64,000 nucleotides of DNA from an uncultured Coriobacteriaceae bacterium (lineage in GTDB: Bacteria; Actinomycetota; Coriobacteriia; Coriobacteriales; Atopobiaceae), in the NCBI GenBank assembly GCA_902779675.1, contig CACZCK010000006.1, forward strand, positions 44,117-108,116, read 5' to 3'. Every line of letters begins with the position of its first letter. Positions within the stretch are counted from its first letter, which is position 1. Below are positions 53,176 to 62,269 of the stretch, one piece after another. The position numbers were made by a program, and so were the translations under genes. The notes under the pieces were generated by a model. That model saw nothing but the letters and a program-made list of their open reading frames with translations. It did not search any database and was not told where the DNA came from.

Positions 53176-54495
53176 ATGAAGACGCTCATCGTCATGCGAC
53201 ATGGTGAGGCGATGCCTCCCGAACAGGGTCAGCACGATGCGGACAGGAGCCTGACCGAGGCTGGCATCATGGCGCTCGAGGCTCGGTTGCCCCACATGAT
53301 TCGCCTCCTCGAGACGGAGGGCTGCAACGTGCAGATCTGGACGAGCCCGGCAAAGCGTGCCCACCAGACTGCCAAGCTCCTCGAAAGGGCGCTCAAGGAC
53401 AGCCACGTTCCTTTGGAGAAGAGAATCGAGGCGCACAGCTGCCTTTGGGAGCAGGACATCGACGAATTCCTCGCCGACCTGCACGTCAGCCAGGCCGAGT
53501 GCATCTTCGCCGTCGGCCACATCCCGTTCGCAGAAGACATCGTGGACGAGCTCACCGGGTCAACGCCCTCGTTTGCCCCTGGTGCCTTCGGCTGTCTGGA
53601 AGTGCACCTTGCCCATGCGGACGAGGGGGATGCCATATCCAAGCGGGACAGCGCGCGTCTCCAATGGTTCGTCCAAGGGCCCGATCCCATGCCCTGGAAG
53701 ACGCTCGCCCAGCTCCAGAACGCCATAGCCAACACTGCCGCAGCGATCGAAGACCGTCGCGAGGCCTTCTTCGCCGACCCCAAGGACATCGAGACGATCC
53801 ATCGCTTCCGCACGAACACGCGAACCCTGCGCAGCCTCATAGCGTTCATCGCGCCGTGGCAGGATGCCAAGGAGAACGCCAAGATCCAGGAGATCCTCAA
53901 GGACATCGTCGGGCACACCTCACGCCTGCGCGAGCTGGACGTCTTTGAGAAGCAGGCGCGGTCGAACCCCGACTCCTCCCCCGAGCTGCTCGCTTTCTGC
54001 AAGAAGCAGGCATCGGACGAACGAGCCAAGGTCCTCAAGGCCCTCGGTTCGAAGCGCGTGCGGAAGGCGTTCGAAACGGCCATGGCGCTGTCGAAGGACA
54101 TCTCGTGGCGCAAGCGCTACATCGACCACGGCCTTCCGGAGAGCACGATCCGGTCAAGGTTCGACGCCATGATCGAATCGGTCGGCCACGAGCTCGATGA
54201 CCTCAGGCTCTCTGATGACGAGCAGACGCACGACGTGCGCAAGCGCGCCAAGCGTGCGCGCTACATAGCGGAGTTCAACGCGGACATCCTGGGAGAGGAC
54301 GCCGTCGAGATCGCAGAGAGCATGACGGCCCATCAGGACAGCCTGGGCGACGTGTGCGATGCACGCGCCAACATCAGGTTGATCAATGAGTTCCTGCAGC
54401 GCGACCTTCCCGAGCCCCTGGTCTGGGAGCTCACGCTCATGCGCGCGCAGAACGAGACCCTCCTGTTCAGCACCCTCAAGGCCAACGAAGCGTAA
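53176..54495 (+). CDS. SixA phosphohistidine phosphatase fused to a CHAD domain
   Basis: 439 residues; ATG 53176 behind AAGGGG. Residues 1-165 are a SixA-type histidine phosphatase: LIVMRHGEAMPPEQ with the catalytic His, WTSPAKRAHQTAKLL, and VGHIPFAEDIV with the second His. Residues ~175-435 are a CHAD domain: helical, with conserved histidines and basic residues (IHRFRTNTRTLRSLIAFI, HDVRKRAKRARYIAEF, DSLGDVCDARANIRLI). CHAD domains bind polyphosphate. The fusion suggests a protein that acts on phosphohistidine or phosphate at polyphosphate granules. Monocistronic and convergent with the GNAT gene. Confidence 0.88.
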   Translation: MKTLIVMRHGEAMPPEQGQHDADRSLTEAGIMALEARLPHMIRLLETEGCNVQIWTSPAKRAHQTAKLLERALKDSHVPLEKRIEAHSCLWEQDIDEFLADLHVSQAECIFAVGHIPFAEDIVDELTGSTPSFAPGAFGCLEVHLAHADEGDAISKRDSARLQWFVQGPDPMPWKTLAQLQNAIANTAAAIEDRREAFFADPKDIETIHRFRTNTRTLRSLIAFIAPWQDAKENAKIQEILKDIVGHTSRLRELDVFEKQARSNPDSSPELLAFCKKQASDERAKVLKALGSKRVRKAFETAMALSKDISWRKRYIDHGLPESTIRSRFDAMIESVGHELDDLRLSDDEQTHDVRKRAKRARYIAEFNADILGEDAVEIAESMTAHQDSLGDVCDARANIRLINEFLQRDLPEPLVWELTLMRAQNETLLFSTLKANEA

Positions 54496-54502
54496 CCGTT
54501 CG

Positions 54503-55252
54503 TCAGAGCGCAGACAGAAGCTTCAGGAACCTCTTGTCGTTCATCTGCTCGTTCGTCAGGTACTCTCCGTCATAGAAGAGCGCGTACGTCGTGACGGGCG
54601 TCGGGGCGCACTGCGCCTCCTCCCTGCTCTTAATGTGAACGGCGCGGAACGGGACACCCTGCTCCTTGGCGGTCCGCTCGACGATCGGCACGTACTTGGC
54701 GTTGAACGGGCACTGGCTCGTGTAATACAGGACGAACCCGTTCCCTTCCGTCTGGGGATGCCTGGCACATTCCTTGAACGTTGGCCTTGCCGCATCATCA
54801 TCGAACGACAGGCACCAAAGCTGTATGCCGTTGTCCGCCTCATCGCACACGGCGAAGCCCTTGTGCCGCAGATACTTTGGGTCGGCGAGGAAGGGCCTCT
54901 TCTTTGCTGCGCCGAGTATGCAGAGTCCCTTCCTTCCCTTGGTCTTGCCGTCCTCCACGCACGCCTCGAGCAGGTCGTTCGAATACCCATGCCCCTTGAG
55001 GGAGCCGGACACCCACAGGCAGTCAATGTACATGTATCCGTCCGCATCGATGGGATTCCATGCGTTCTCGGCGGGAAGGTACTCTATGAAGCACTTCCCG
55101 CGCTCGCTTCCCTTCAGGAACACCAGGCCGTCCTCAAAGCGATCGGCTAGCCAGGCCTTCTTTGAGGTGACCTGCACATCCCTGTTGTTGGAAAGTGCGC
55201 AGCAGATGTGCTCCTTCTCAAGGTTGTCTTTGGTTACCCGTACATATTCCAT
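54503..55252 (-). CDS. GNAT-type acetyltransferase with YoaP-like C-terminal domain
   Basis: 249 residues. The N-terminal ~150 residues form a GNAT fold: YMYIDCLWVSGSLKGHGYSNDLLEACVEDGKTKGRKGLCIL, where KGHGYS is the acetyl-CoA pyrophosphate loop. The C-terminus (FVLYYTSQCPFNAKYVPIVERTAKEQGVPFRAVHI) matches the YoaP-like domain, with a Cys-Pro-Phe that hints at a thioredoxin-like fold. Substrate unknown. The start ATG 55252 has a weak ribosome site, so the true start may be slightly different. Confidence 0.8.
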   Translation of the reverse strand: MEYVRVTKDNLEKEHICCALSNNRDVQVTSKKAWLADRFEDGLVFLKGSERGKCFIEYLPAENAWNPIDADGYMYIDCLWVSGSLKGHGYSNDLLEACVEDGKTKGRKGLCILGAAKKRPFLADPKYLRHKGFAVCDEADNGIQLWCLSFDDDAARPTFKECARHPQTEGNGFVLYYTSQCPFNAKYVPIVERTAKEQGVPFRAVHIKSREEAQCAPTPVTTYALFYDGEYLTNEQMNDKRFLKLLSAL

Positions 55253-55332
55253 GGCGACACCCCACTGGATACCGGAAGGTCCATCCGCATCACCAGACCA
55301 GTATAGAGTGAATCACAACGAACCCACGCACG

Positions 55333-55866
55333 TCATTCCTGTATGAGCTCGCCTGCCGCGGCGGCAACGATGACGAGTGCCGCCCCGACAGCGGCCGCAA
55401 GGCCGAGCGCTGCGCCAGTCGGGTCGACACTGCCCGCTACCGCGGAGGGAAGATCGGAGACGAGCATGATGCCGACGAGTGCCGCCAAGATGCAGGCCAG
55501 GCGCCTGGGACCGATTCGCTCCTTGAAGACGACTGGCGAGATGGCAATGACGATGATCGGCGCCATGTAGTTGCAGAGGCTTGCGATGGCAACCGTGGTA
55601 TGGGCATAGGCGGCAAAGAGGAACACCCAGTTGAGGCCCAGGCAGATACCGCTCGCCACGAGCCATCCCAGGTTGTCGCGGATGGCGGCGATGTCGGGCG
55701 TTCTACCCCGCGCGAGCTGGAAGAGCAGCACCAGCAGCGCGCCGAAGGACCCGCGTACGAGCACGATGACCTCGGAGGGGACATCGATGAAGCGCGTAAG
55801 GGGGCCGATGGTGCCGTAGAGCAGCACCGCCGTCACAAACTGCATCCGAGCCTCGGCGAGGTCCAT
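55333..55866 (-). CDS. Short EamA/DMT-family transporter, likely truncated
   Basis: 177 residues from ATG 55866 with about six membrane helices: FVTAVLLYGTIGPLTRFI, VIVLVRGSFGALLVLLFQL, WLVASGICLGLNWVFLFAAYAHTTVAIASLCNYMAPIIVIAISPVVFKERIGPRRLACILAALVGIMLVS, which is one EamA repeat. A normal EamA carrier has ten helices in ~300 residues. Here the frame ends in GELIQE just as the second half would begin. It could be a half-size pump that dimerises, but truncation is more likely. No downstream continuation in another frame was evident. Confidence 0.65.
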   Translation of the reverse strand: MDLAEARMQFVTAVLLYGTIGPLTRFIDVPSEVIVLVRGSFGALLVLLFQLARGRTPDIAAIRDNLGWLVASGICLGLNWVFLFAAYAHTTVAIASLCNYMAPIIVIAISPVVFKERIGPRRLACILAALVGIMLVSDLPSAVAGSVDPTGAALGLAAAVGAALVIVAAAAGELIQE

Positions 55867-55957
55867 CGCTCCCCCATCCACGTCGCTTACGAGGGACAGT
55901 GTAGGGCTACACGGCAACCGAGATGACCGTGTGCCACATGAGGAAACGATGCTGCTG

Positions 55958-57142
55958 TCACCTGGACCGTTGTGCCACCTGCTCGATGAAGTCCGCAGCG
56001 CCGGCAGGTCCCGCGCAGGAGCGCAGGTCGTCACGCATGCGGGCAGAACCCTCACGAATCTGCCCGTCCGTCAAGGCGGCAAGCACCGCCTCGCGCAAGG
56101 CAGCACCATCCCTCGCCGCCGACTCCTCGAGCATTCTGCCCGCGCCGACCTCCGCAACGCGCCTCGCCACGGCACGCTGTTCGCCCGTCAGCGGGAAGAG
56201 CAACTCGGGCACGCCCATCCACATGCCCTCCGATGCGCTGTTCATGCCGCAATGGGTGATGAACAGGCTTGCCCACGAGAGCACCTCCATCTGGTCCACG
56301 TACTGTTCGACGCGCACGTTGCAGGGGGTCTCTCCCAGCTGCGTAGGATCGAAGGCCTTGCCGCACGAGATGAGGAGGTCCACGTCAGTGCCGCGCACCG
56401 CGTCGATGAGCGTGCGGTAGAAGCCCGGGCGGTCGTTTATCACCGTGCCGAGCGAGGCGTACACGAGCGGACGGCCAGCCTTGTCCTTGGGGGCCACGTC
56501 GCGCACCGACGGGCCCACGAAGCGATAGTGCTTTTCGTCAAAGGTCTCGGAGCATGGCTGGAACGACCGCGAGGTGTAGACGATGGTGTTGTCGTCGGGC
56601 TTGTTGGTCACGATGTCGAGGGCACTCTTCACCTCGTACCCCAAGGGCCGCAACCTGCGAATCTCGCGGTTCATGCGCGGTAGGCCCAGGATGATGTCGG
56701 CCATCTCGGCGGCACTGTGGCTCATGTACTTGGATGAGTGCTCGTTGAAGGCAAACGTCGTGGTGGAGCACACCCAGGGCAGGCGATGCTTGGCAGCAGC
56801 GAGCTTGCCCCAGAAGCACGCAGAGTCGGTCACCACCACATCGGGGTGCCAGGATGCGATGTCCTCGGACACGAGCGGGTCGAGGTTGGCGACGGTGCGG
56901 AAGGACTGTACGCTCATCTCGGTGGTGGACACCCTGCGCAGCCTTCGCTCGGCCTTCGCATCGACAGGCGGCAGATAGTCGTCACAGGCGACGAACTGCG
57001 CGCCTGCCCCCTCGATCTTCTCGCGGAACTCCTCGAACGAGTAGTAGCGCACCTCACGGCCGCGGCCCACGAGCTCGCGCACGACCTCGATCGTGGGGTT
57101 GGTGTGGCCATAGGCGGGAATGCAGAACCAGAGCACCCTCAT
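55958..57142 (-). CDS. Family 1 (MGT/UGT-like) glycosyltransferase
   Basis: 394 residues from ATG 57142, overlapping the AbrB stop as ATGA. N-terminal RVLWFCIPAYGHTNPTIEVVRELVGRGREVRYY and the C-terminal nucleotide-sugar site VYASLGTVINDRPGFYRTLIDAV... FITHCGMNSASEGMWMGVPELLFPLTGEQRAVARRV fit the macrolide/flavonoid glycosyltransferase type. It would move a sugar from a UDP donor to a small acceptor, possibly an antibiotic, as a resistance or detoxification step. Coupling to an AbrB-type regulator suggests controlled expression. Confidence 0.88.
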   Translation of the reverse strand: MRVLWFCIPAYGHTNPTIEVVRELVGRGREVRYYSFEEFREKIEGAGAQFVACDDYLPPVDAKAERRLRRVSTTEMSVQSFRTVANLDPLVSEDIASWHPDVVVTDSACFWGKLAAAKHRLPWVCSTTTFAFNEHSSKYMSHSAAEMADIILGLPRMNREIRRLRPLGYEVKSALDIVTNKPDDNTIVYTSRSFQPCSETFDEKHYRFVGPSVRDVAPKDKAGRPLVYASLGTVINDRPGFYRTLIDAVRGTDVDLLISCGKAFDPTQLGETPCNVRVEQYVDQMEVLSWASLFITHCGMNSASEGMWMGVPELLFPLTGEQRAVARRVAEVGAGRMLEESAARDGAALREAVLAALTDGQIREGSARMRDDLRSCAGPAGAADFIEQVAQRSR

Positions 57143-57348
57143 TGCTGGCCTCCACCGAACGCAGCGCTGATCCACTCTCCGAGCTGCTCCTTGGGCGGGA
57201 TGGCAAGGCCGCGCTCGACATCGCCGAGGATGACGAGCGTGTCGCCCGGCTTGATGCCGAACATGTCGCGCGCCTCCTTGGGAATGACAATCTGCCCCTT
57301 GGTGCCTACCGTCGCCGTCCACGCTCCCTTGCCCTCGGGTATTGCCAT
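57139..57348 (-). CDS. AbrB/MazE-type DNA-binding protein
   Basis: 69 residues from ATG 57348, behind GAGGAGG. The swapped-hairpin core is WTATVGTKGQIVIPKEARDMFGIKPGDTLVILGDVERGLAI. Full-length AbrB is ~95; the short form matches stand-alone regulators and MazE-like antitoxins. No toxin follows; instead the stop overlaps the glycosyltransferase start. It is likely the regulator of its own two-gene operon. The region upstream carries TTTGTCATACAAA (57371-57383), a possible site. Confidence 0.85.
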   Translation of the reverse strand: MAIPEGKGAWTATVGTKGQIVIPKEARDMFGIKPGDTLVILGDVERGLAIPPKEQLGEWISAAFGGGQQ

Positions 57349-57370
57349 GATGTCCTCCTCTAAGGTATGT

Positions 57371-57383
57371 TTTGTCATACAAA
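57371..57383. promoter_or_regulatory. Palindrome upstream of abrB-type gene
   Basis: TTTGT-CAT-ACAAA, perfect arms with a 3-base centre, 23 bases upstream of the start codon. Possible AbrB-type operator; such proteins bind loosely defined AT-rich sites. Confidence 0.35.
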
Positions 57384-57532
57384 TCTTACCATCGTATGGT
57401 CTTGACCGCTTGAAAACATCGACGGAATCGCCCACAAGCGTGAGCCATAGAGAATCACAGACTTCAACGGCCGATCGACAAGAAACGTGACTCACACGAC
57501 CGGCGTCATCTCGATGACCTTCGCGGAAGGAT

Positions 57533-57589
57533 TGTCGCCATGTCGATTGTCATTCTCTAAGGTGATAGGCACGTAGCGATTGTGGCGAC
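57533..57589. promoter_or_regulatory. Inverted pair upstream of the methyltransferase-like gene
   Basis: TGTCGCCA (57533-57540) and TGGCGACA (57582-57589), perfect inverted arms 41 bases apart within the divergent region. May be an operator pair or a stem in the leader of the gene at 57644. Confidence 0.3.
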
Positions 57590-57643
57590 ATGCGCTGCGC
57601 AATTGTGGTTCCCCGTAGCCGACAGTTTCGAGAGAGGGACGCG

Positions 57644-58327
57644 ATGGGTGGCAACGGCATGGCTGCATACCTTATCCGACTTTTCGCCGAGCGCACGATC
57701 GGCCTGCTCCTCTTCCTGCTCGGCTCGGGCTGGATCCTAGGCGCAAGGGGCATGCTCTGGTTTGCCGTTTACTACCTCGCGATTGGCACGGTTATCTGGC
57801 TCTACCGCGTGGCACCGGACACGATGGGCGCGCGACTTGCCATCGCGGACTCTAAGGACGTTACGCCCGTCTGGGACAAGGTCCTGCTCGCGCTCTTTTG
57901 GTTTCTCGGCTATTTCATGGTGTACTGGGTCGCAGGCAGGACGTGCGACCCGTCGCTCGCAATAGATGCGGTCGCCGTCCTCGGCGCTACCGTGTACCTG
58001 CTTTCCTCCGTTCTCACAGCATGGGCCTTATCTGAGAACCGCTATGCCGAGGCCGTCTCCCGCCTGCAGGACGAGCGTGGCCAGCGCGTGTGCAGCACCG
58101 GCCCCTACGCCTTTGTTCGGCACCCCATGTACTCCGCAATCATCATGTGGTGCGCCTCTGTAGTCATGGTGTTCCCCGACGTATGGGTGGCGTTGGTGTC
58201 GGGGGCCGTCGCCTTGGTGATCGTCGTGCGCACCGCCCTCGAGGACGAGATGCTCGCCCGCGGGCTTGCGGGATACCCCGAGTACCGGCACGAGGTGCGC
58301 TGGCGACTCGTGCCCTATGTCTGGTAG
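57644..58327 (+). CDS. Isoprenylcysteine/phospholipid methyltransferase-like membrane protein
   Basis: 227 residues from ATG 57644 behind AGAGAGGG. About five membrane segments, then STGPYAFVRHPMYSAIIMW and EDEMLARGLAGYPEYRHEVRWRLVPYVW, the conserved RHPxY and ExxL..yGxeY..Y motifs that bind SAM in ICMT/PEMT-type enzymes. Bacterial members methylate lipids, quinols or unknown membrane substrates. It stands alone. Whether the substrate is a lipid cannot be seen. Confidence 0.85.
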   Translation: MGGNGMAAYLIRLFAERTIGLLLFLLGSGWILGARGMLWFAVYYLAIGTVIWLYRVAPDTMGARLAIADSKDVTPVWDKVLLALFWFLGYFMVYWVAGRTCDPSLAIDAVAVLGATVYLLSSVLTAWALSENRYAEAVSRLQDERGQRVCSTGPYAFVRHPMYSAIIMWCASVVMVFPDVWVALVSGAVALVIVVRTALEDEMLARGLAGYPEYRHEVRWRLVPYVW

Positions 58328-58392
58328 AACGCGCGTAGACTAAAGCAGTCGATGCGCCTGAGACGAGATGCTCCCTTATAGCTGATAACAAT

Positions 58393-58959
58393 CTAGTGAA
58401 CAACGCAGATCAGCTGACTCTCCGCCATCCCCCTCAAGGCCGCCATCGCAGCCCGGCCCATGGAGCTGGCGGCGAGCCGGGTCATGACAAAGGGCGACTC
58501 TGCGGCCTCGGCGCTCCCCAGCACGGCAACCAGCCCTGCGAAGATGAACTCGACCTGGACTCGATCGTCGGTCGAGAGGAGGCTTTCGTCTATGCCGAGC
58601 TCGTCGAACCAGGCGTCGCGGAGCAGCTCTCCCACCATCCCCCTGAGGAACGGCGACTCGCTACGCGCGCAGAGCATGACGCGCCTTGCGTGCTCGACCA
58701 CGCCTGCGTCGGGACGCATAGGCTGCGCGCCTCCGTCTCGGAAACCCACGACCAGCGAGGATATGAGCGGGTGCGCTCCGGCAGCATTGGCGAGGAAGGC
58801 CTTCTTTGCCAGGTCCTCGAGTTCCTCGTAGTGGTAGTAGAAGGAGTTGCGGTTGGTACCAGCCTCCTGCGAGACACGCCTCACGGTGATCTCGGAGTAC
58901 CCGACCTTCTCCAGGAGCCTCCGACGGTGCACGCAGTAAGGCCCGGATGGCCTGATCAA
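58393..58959 (-). pseudogene. TetR-family regulator with disrupted N-terminus
   Basis: Frame from 58959 begins only with TTG and lacks a ribosome site. The HTH is readable (LLEKVGYSEITVRRVSQEAGTNRNSFYYHYEELEDLAKKAF) but the usual first helix is replaced by an unlikely stretch (RPSGPYCVHRRR). An adjacent frame just upstream reads FDQAIRALLRA, which looks like the missing first helix. Together this suggests a frameshift near 58930. GTG at ~58926 could start a shortened protein, so activity cannot be ruled out. Confidence 0.55.
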
Positions 58960-59195
58960 AAGGGCCCTGGGGCCGAGCCTGGGATGCAGGCTGAGTGCTA
59001 TTTCTTAAAGCGAAGTGGTGCGCCGATTTCTCGAACGCCCACTTCTGTACTACGGTTTCGTTGTGTTTCGACAAGAAGGGCAGCTGAATCGACCGCATCC
59101 TGGACAGCAATGACCACAACATCGATGCGGTTAGTTTCGCCATGCCCGATGGCACCATGCGAGACAAGCGGGGGCCTAGCTGCACAAACTGGAAT

Positions 59196-59966
59196 TCACC
59201 CTTTCATGAACTTCTTGACCTCATCGGCCATTACTTCCGGATGGCCAATGATGTCTCCGTGCCCCATTCCCTCAAAAGGCCTGTCCTCCATCGCTGGAAA
59301 TGCCCTTCTCAGCTTCACTAATGCCTTCTTCATGTTTGGTTTTTTTGCGCCATGCCAGACGCTGACCTTTGCATTCGGATCAGGCTCAAACTGGTCAATC
59401 ACCTCATAGAGCCTCAGTGCCTCATCCATACAGTTCTGCAATGTCTTAAGCGTTATATTCTCTGGCATGGCCTCAAACATCTTGAGCATATTGTCATCAT
59501 CAGCGCGGGTGTACAGCTTTAGCATGAGCGGCATCTTGCCGCTCTCTCGCCCACTCTTCACCTTTTGAACAAGCCCATATTGGTTCTTGGGAATAATCGT
59601 TTTTGTCAGCTCGGTAAAGACGCCTAGTCTCATATATTGCGGGCCGCTCATTATGAGGGAACCGATTCTCGCCTTCTGCCTGTGGAACAGCATTCCCGCT
59701 GTTGCCGAACCAAAGGACTCGCCAAAGACAAGGTCAATGTATGAATCCCGCAGATGGTCAGCTATGTAGGTTTCGATGCTCTCTGCCGATTTCTCTACCG
59801 TGGTAAACTCGGTTCTCTCATCGTATCCGTCTGTGCTAACTGCGATGACGTGATACTCCTGCTCCAGTATCGGAATAACGTTTTTGAACTGACGCCAGCT
59901 CATCATATTGCCGGGTATCAATACAATCTTCCGGTCATGCTCTTTGCCAAATTCCTTCGCCTGCAT
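59196..59966 (-). CDS. Alpha/beta hydrolase, AT-richer than surroundings
   Basis: 256 residues from ATG 59966, chosen because GGAGGA lies 10 bases upstream; ATG 59984 is the alternative. KIVLIPGNMMSWRQFKNVIPILEQEYHVIAVSTDGYDE opens the fold; the nucleophile elbow is VFGESFGSA and the catalytic His is in FEGMGHGDIIGH. The codon use and base composition are markedly less GC-rich than every neighbour, a sign of recent transfer from a lower-GC donor such as a Firmicute. Substrate unknown. Confidence 0.82.
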   Translation of the reverse strand: MQAKEFGKEHDRKIVLIPGNMMSWRQFKNVIPILEQEYHVIAVSTDGYDERTEFTTVEKSAESIETYIADHLRDSYIDLVFGESFGSATAGMLFHRQKARIGSLIMSGPQYMRLGVFTELTKTIIPKNQYGLVQKVKSGRESGKMPLMLKLYTRADDDNMLKMFEAMPENITLKTLQNCMDEALRLYEVIDQFEPDPNAKVSVWHGAKKPNMKKALVKLRRAFPAMEDRPFEGMGHGDIIGHPEVMADEVKKFMKG

Positions 59967-60070
59967 GAGCAGTGCTTCCTCCATCAAATGCCGGTTTGCC
60001 GAACGAAACAGAAGTCACAGAGGTCCCCACCCTGGCACAGCGTCTGGGCACGGACGAAATCGGTACTTGG

Positions 60071-60373
60071 CTAGAGCCTTAGGTGCAGGATGAACGCGCG
60101 GCCGGTGCGGTCGGTGACCGCCATGGCGATTCTGGTGTACAAGCCCAACTTGCCCTTGAGGGTGCGGCGCGCGGCCGTGTGGAACGGGCGCACTTCGACG
60201 AGCTCGCAACCCGCCTCGCGCGCGAAGGCAGACGGATCGTCGATGGCGCAGTACATGGGGGCAGAGGTGTTGCCCGTCTTTCTCACGTACTTGTTGGCGA
60301 ACTCGAGCCCCACGGTGTTGGTCGCGTCAAAGACGAGCTCTGCGCCAGCGAACGCCTTGTCCCCCATGGGCAT
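60071..60373 (-). pseudogene. C-terminal remnant of a LCMT-like O-methyltransferase
   Basis: 100 codons reading AGAELVFDATNTVGLEFANKYVRKTGNTSAPMYCAIDDPSAFAREAGCELVEVRPFHTAARRTLKGKLGLYTRIAMAVTDRTGRAFILHLRL. This matches the C-terminal third of class I SAM-dependent methyltransferases of the leucine carboxyl/TcmP type (COG3315), which are ~270 residues. The SAM-binding GxGxD part is missing. GAGGAG precedes ATG 60373, so a short peptide may still be made, but a working enzyme is unlikely. Confidence 0.6.
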
Positions 60374-60781
60374 GTCTCCTCAATGAGTTAGGTTAATTTA
60401 ACTTTCATATTCTCGCACATGTTCCACCTATTTGAGCTGACGGTACGCCGAGTAAGGCACACGCTCAATACGCGGAGCCAGCTATTGTGCGTAGGCGCTC
60501 GCTCTTGATCGGCCTTTCGAGCTATGCCACCAAGCGGCACGCTGACGATGCGATCGCCGCTCTGGCGAACCTCGACTAAGAGGGGTTCTCGGCATGGCTG
60601 TTGGAAATGTCTCGGCATCAGTCCCCACCAACATCGCGAACGCGATCCGCCACCAGGCGGACGTGACCACGTTCTCCGCGTCGGACGACACGGCGTGGTC
60701 GAGCTCGAACACGGGTTGCACGTACATGAGGATTGACAAGGTTGAGCGGGCGGGGTGCCTGACAGCTGCGTGCCCGGCCTT
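60374..60781. other. Region without confident genes
   Basis: Upstream of the methyltransferase remnant lies an AT-rich stretch (60385-60420). From ~60480 a plus-strand frame reads LLIGLSSYATKRHADDAIAALANLD and stops at 60579, perhaps the tail of another lost gene. A minus frame (to 60482) reads VFELDHAVSSDAENVVTSAWWRIAFAMLVGTDA without a good start. Nothing can be named. Confidence 0.35.
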
Positions 60782-62269
60782 TTACCGAACTAGGAGACGG
60801 TATTCGTCGCCAGTCCCAGAGATGCGCCACGTGATCCCCGTCGCGGCCGCCACCAGCTTGGCGTCGTGCGACACGAGCAGGAGCGCAGCTGGGTACGCGG
60901 CGAGCATGCGCTCCAAGGCCACGGTCGAGCCGAGGTCGAGGTGGTTCGTAGGCTCGTCCATCACAATGAGCTCAGGTCCGTCGAGGATGCCCAGGGCGAG
61001 CATGAGCTTGCGCATCTCTCCGGGGCTTATAACGTCTCCCTCCAGGATGCGCTCGGGTTCCGAGTTGAGCTGCGCCACGATCGAGAGCACGCAACCCCGG
61101 CGGGCATCCGGAAGGTCGCGCAGTGCGGTAAGGGCGGCGCGCTTGTCCGCATCGCTGGGTTCCTGGGGGACATAGAGCGCCCTCGTTCCGTCCGGAAGGC
61201 AGCCGACGATACGCTTGACGAGCGTCGTCTTTCCGGTGCCGTTGTCGCCGACGAGGCCGATGTGGTCGGCGTTGCCGATGTGCAGCGCGGGCACGCTCAG
61301 GGTGGCGTCGCCCAGGGCCAGCACCTGCGGCTCCATGCGCAGGAGCACCCTTCGCCTGCTGGGCGCGGCGTCGAGCCACACGTCGGCGTCATAGCGCTTC
61401 TCCACATGCGTTGCCGCCAGGCTCGCCTCGGCCGCCGCGAGTCTGGCCTCCATTCTCGATGACAGCCTTCCCGCCTTGCCGTCCTGCCCGGAGACCACAG
61501 CGATGCGCTTCTTGTAGCGCGCGTCGCCATCGTGCTTGCCCACGCCCTTGAGGCTGCGCTTACCTGCCGAGCGTGACGCCTCCTCGCGGCGCCGCCGGGC
61601 CTCGCGCTCGATCCGGGCCTTCTCCCTGCGGGCGGTCTCGTGCGCGTGGACGGCGCTCGCCCGCTCGAGCGACGCCTGACCCTCCGCCTGGGTGTAGCCA
61701 CCCGTCCGCATGGTCGCGGCGCCACCCCTCACGAACAGGCACTGCGTGCAGAGCGCGTCCAGCAGCTCCCGGTCGTGGGAGACGAGAAGCCCTATGCCGC
61801 CGAAGCGCGCGAGCGCGGACGATACGGCGTGTCGCGTGCCTGCGTCCACGTGGTTCGTCGGCTCGTCGACGGCGAGCACGTCGGGGTCGGCCCAGAGGGC
61901 GCAGGCCACCTGAAGTCGCTTCTGCTGGCCACCCGAGAGCGTGCCGTAGCGCCAGGGCCAGTCGTCCTCGAGGCCGAGGTCCCGGCGAAGGCGCGTCGCA
62001 TGGCTGTCGTATGCGAGCGCAAAGTCCTCCAGGTTCTGCGGAGGTTGCGTGGCGTCCTGGGGGCAGTACAGGGACAGGAGCGGAGGCGCGACGGAGCCCG
62101 AGTCCGGCGTCAGGATCCCGCACGCCACGAGCGCGAGGGTCGTCTTTCCACCGCCGTTGTCGCCGACGATGCCAGTCCATCCCTGGGGGAAGGTCGTCGA
62201 CACCCCGCGAAGGGCGGGCTCTGCCGCCGCTGGGTAGGTGTATTCGATGTTCGAGAGATTCAGCTGCAT
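60782..62269 (-). CDS. ABC-F family ATPase
   Basis: 495 residues from ATG 62269 behind CCGGAGGCACC. Two ABC domains on one chain: first Walker A VGDNGGGKTT, LSGGQQKR and DEPTNHVD; second VGDNGTGKTT, ISPGEMRK and DEPTNHLD. A charged helical linker lies between (~residues 220-300). No membrane helices, so it is an ABC-F protein that works on ribosomes, either in translation control or in antibiotic resistance. The second signature SPGEM is slightly degenerate. A long leader with its own strong promoter precedes it, as in inducible resistance genes. Confidence 0.87.
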   Translation of the reverse strand: MQLNLSNIEYTYPAAAEPALRGVSTTFPQGWTGIVGDNGGGKTTLALVACGILTPDSGSVAPPLLSLYCPQDATQPPQNLEDFALAYDSHATRLRRDLGLEDDWPWRYGTLSGGQQKRLQVACALWADPDVLAVDEPTNHVDAGTRHAVSSALARFGGIGLLVSHDRELLDALCTQCLFVRGGAATMRTGGYTQAEGQASLERASAVHAHETARREKARIEREARRRREEASRSAGKRSLKGVGKHDGDARYKKRIAVVSGQDGKAGRLSSRMEARLAAAEASLAATHVEKRYDADVWLDAAPSRRRVLLRMEPQVLALGDATLSVPALHIGNADHIGLVGDNGTGKTTLVKRIVGCLPDGTRALYVPQEPSDADKRAALTALRDLPDARRGCVLSIVAQLNSEPERILEGDVISPGEMRKLMLALGILDGPELIVMDEPTNHLDLGSTVALERMLAAYPAALLLVSHDAKLVAAATGITWRISGTGDEYRLLVR

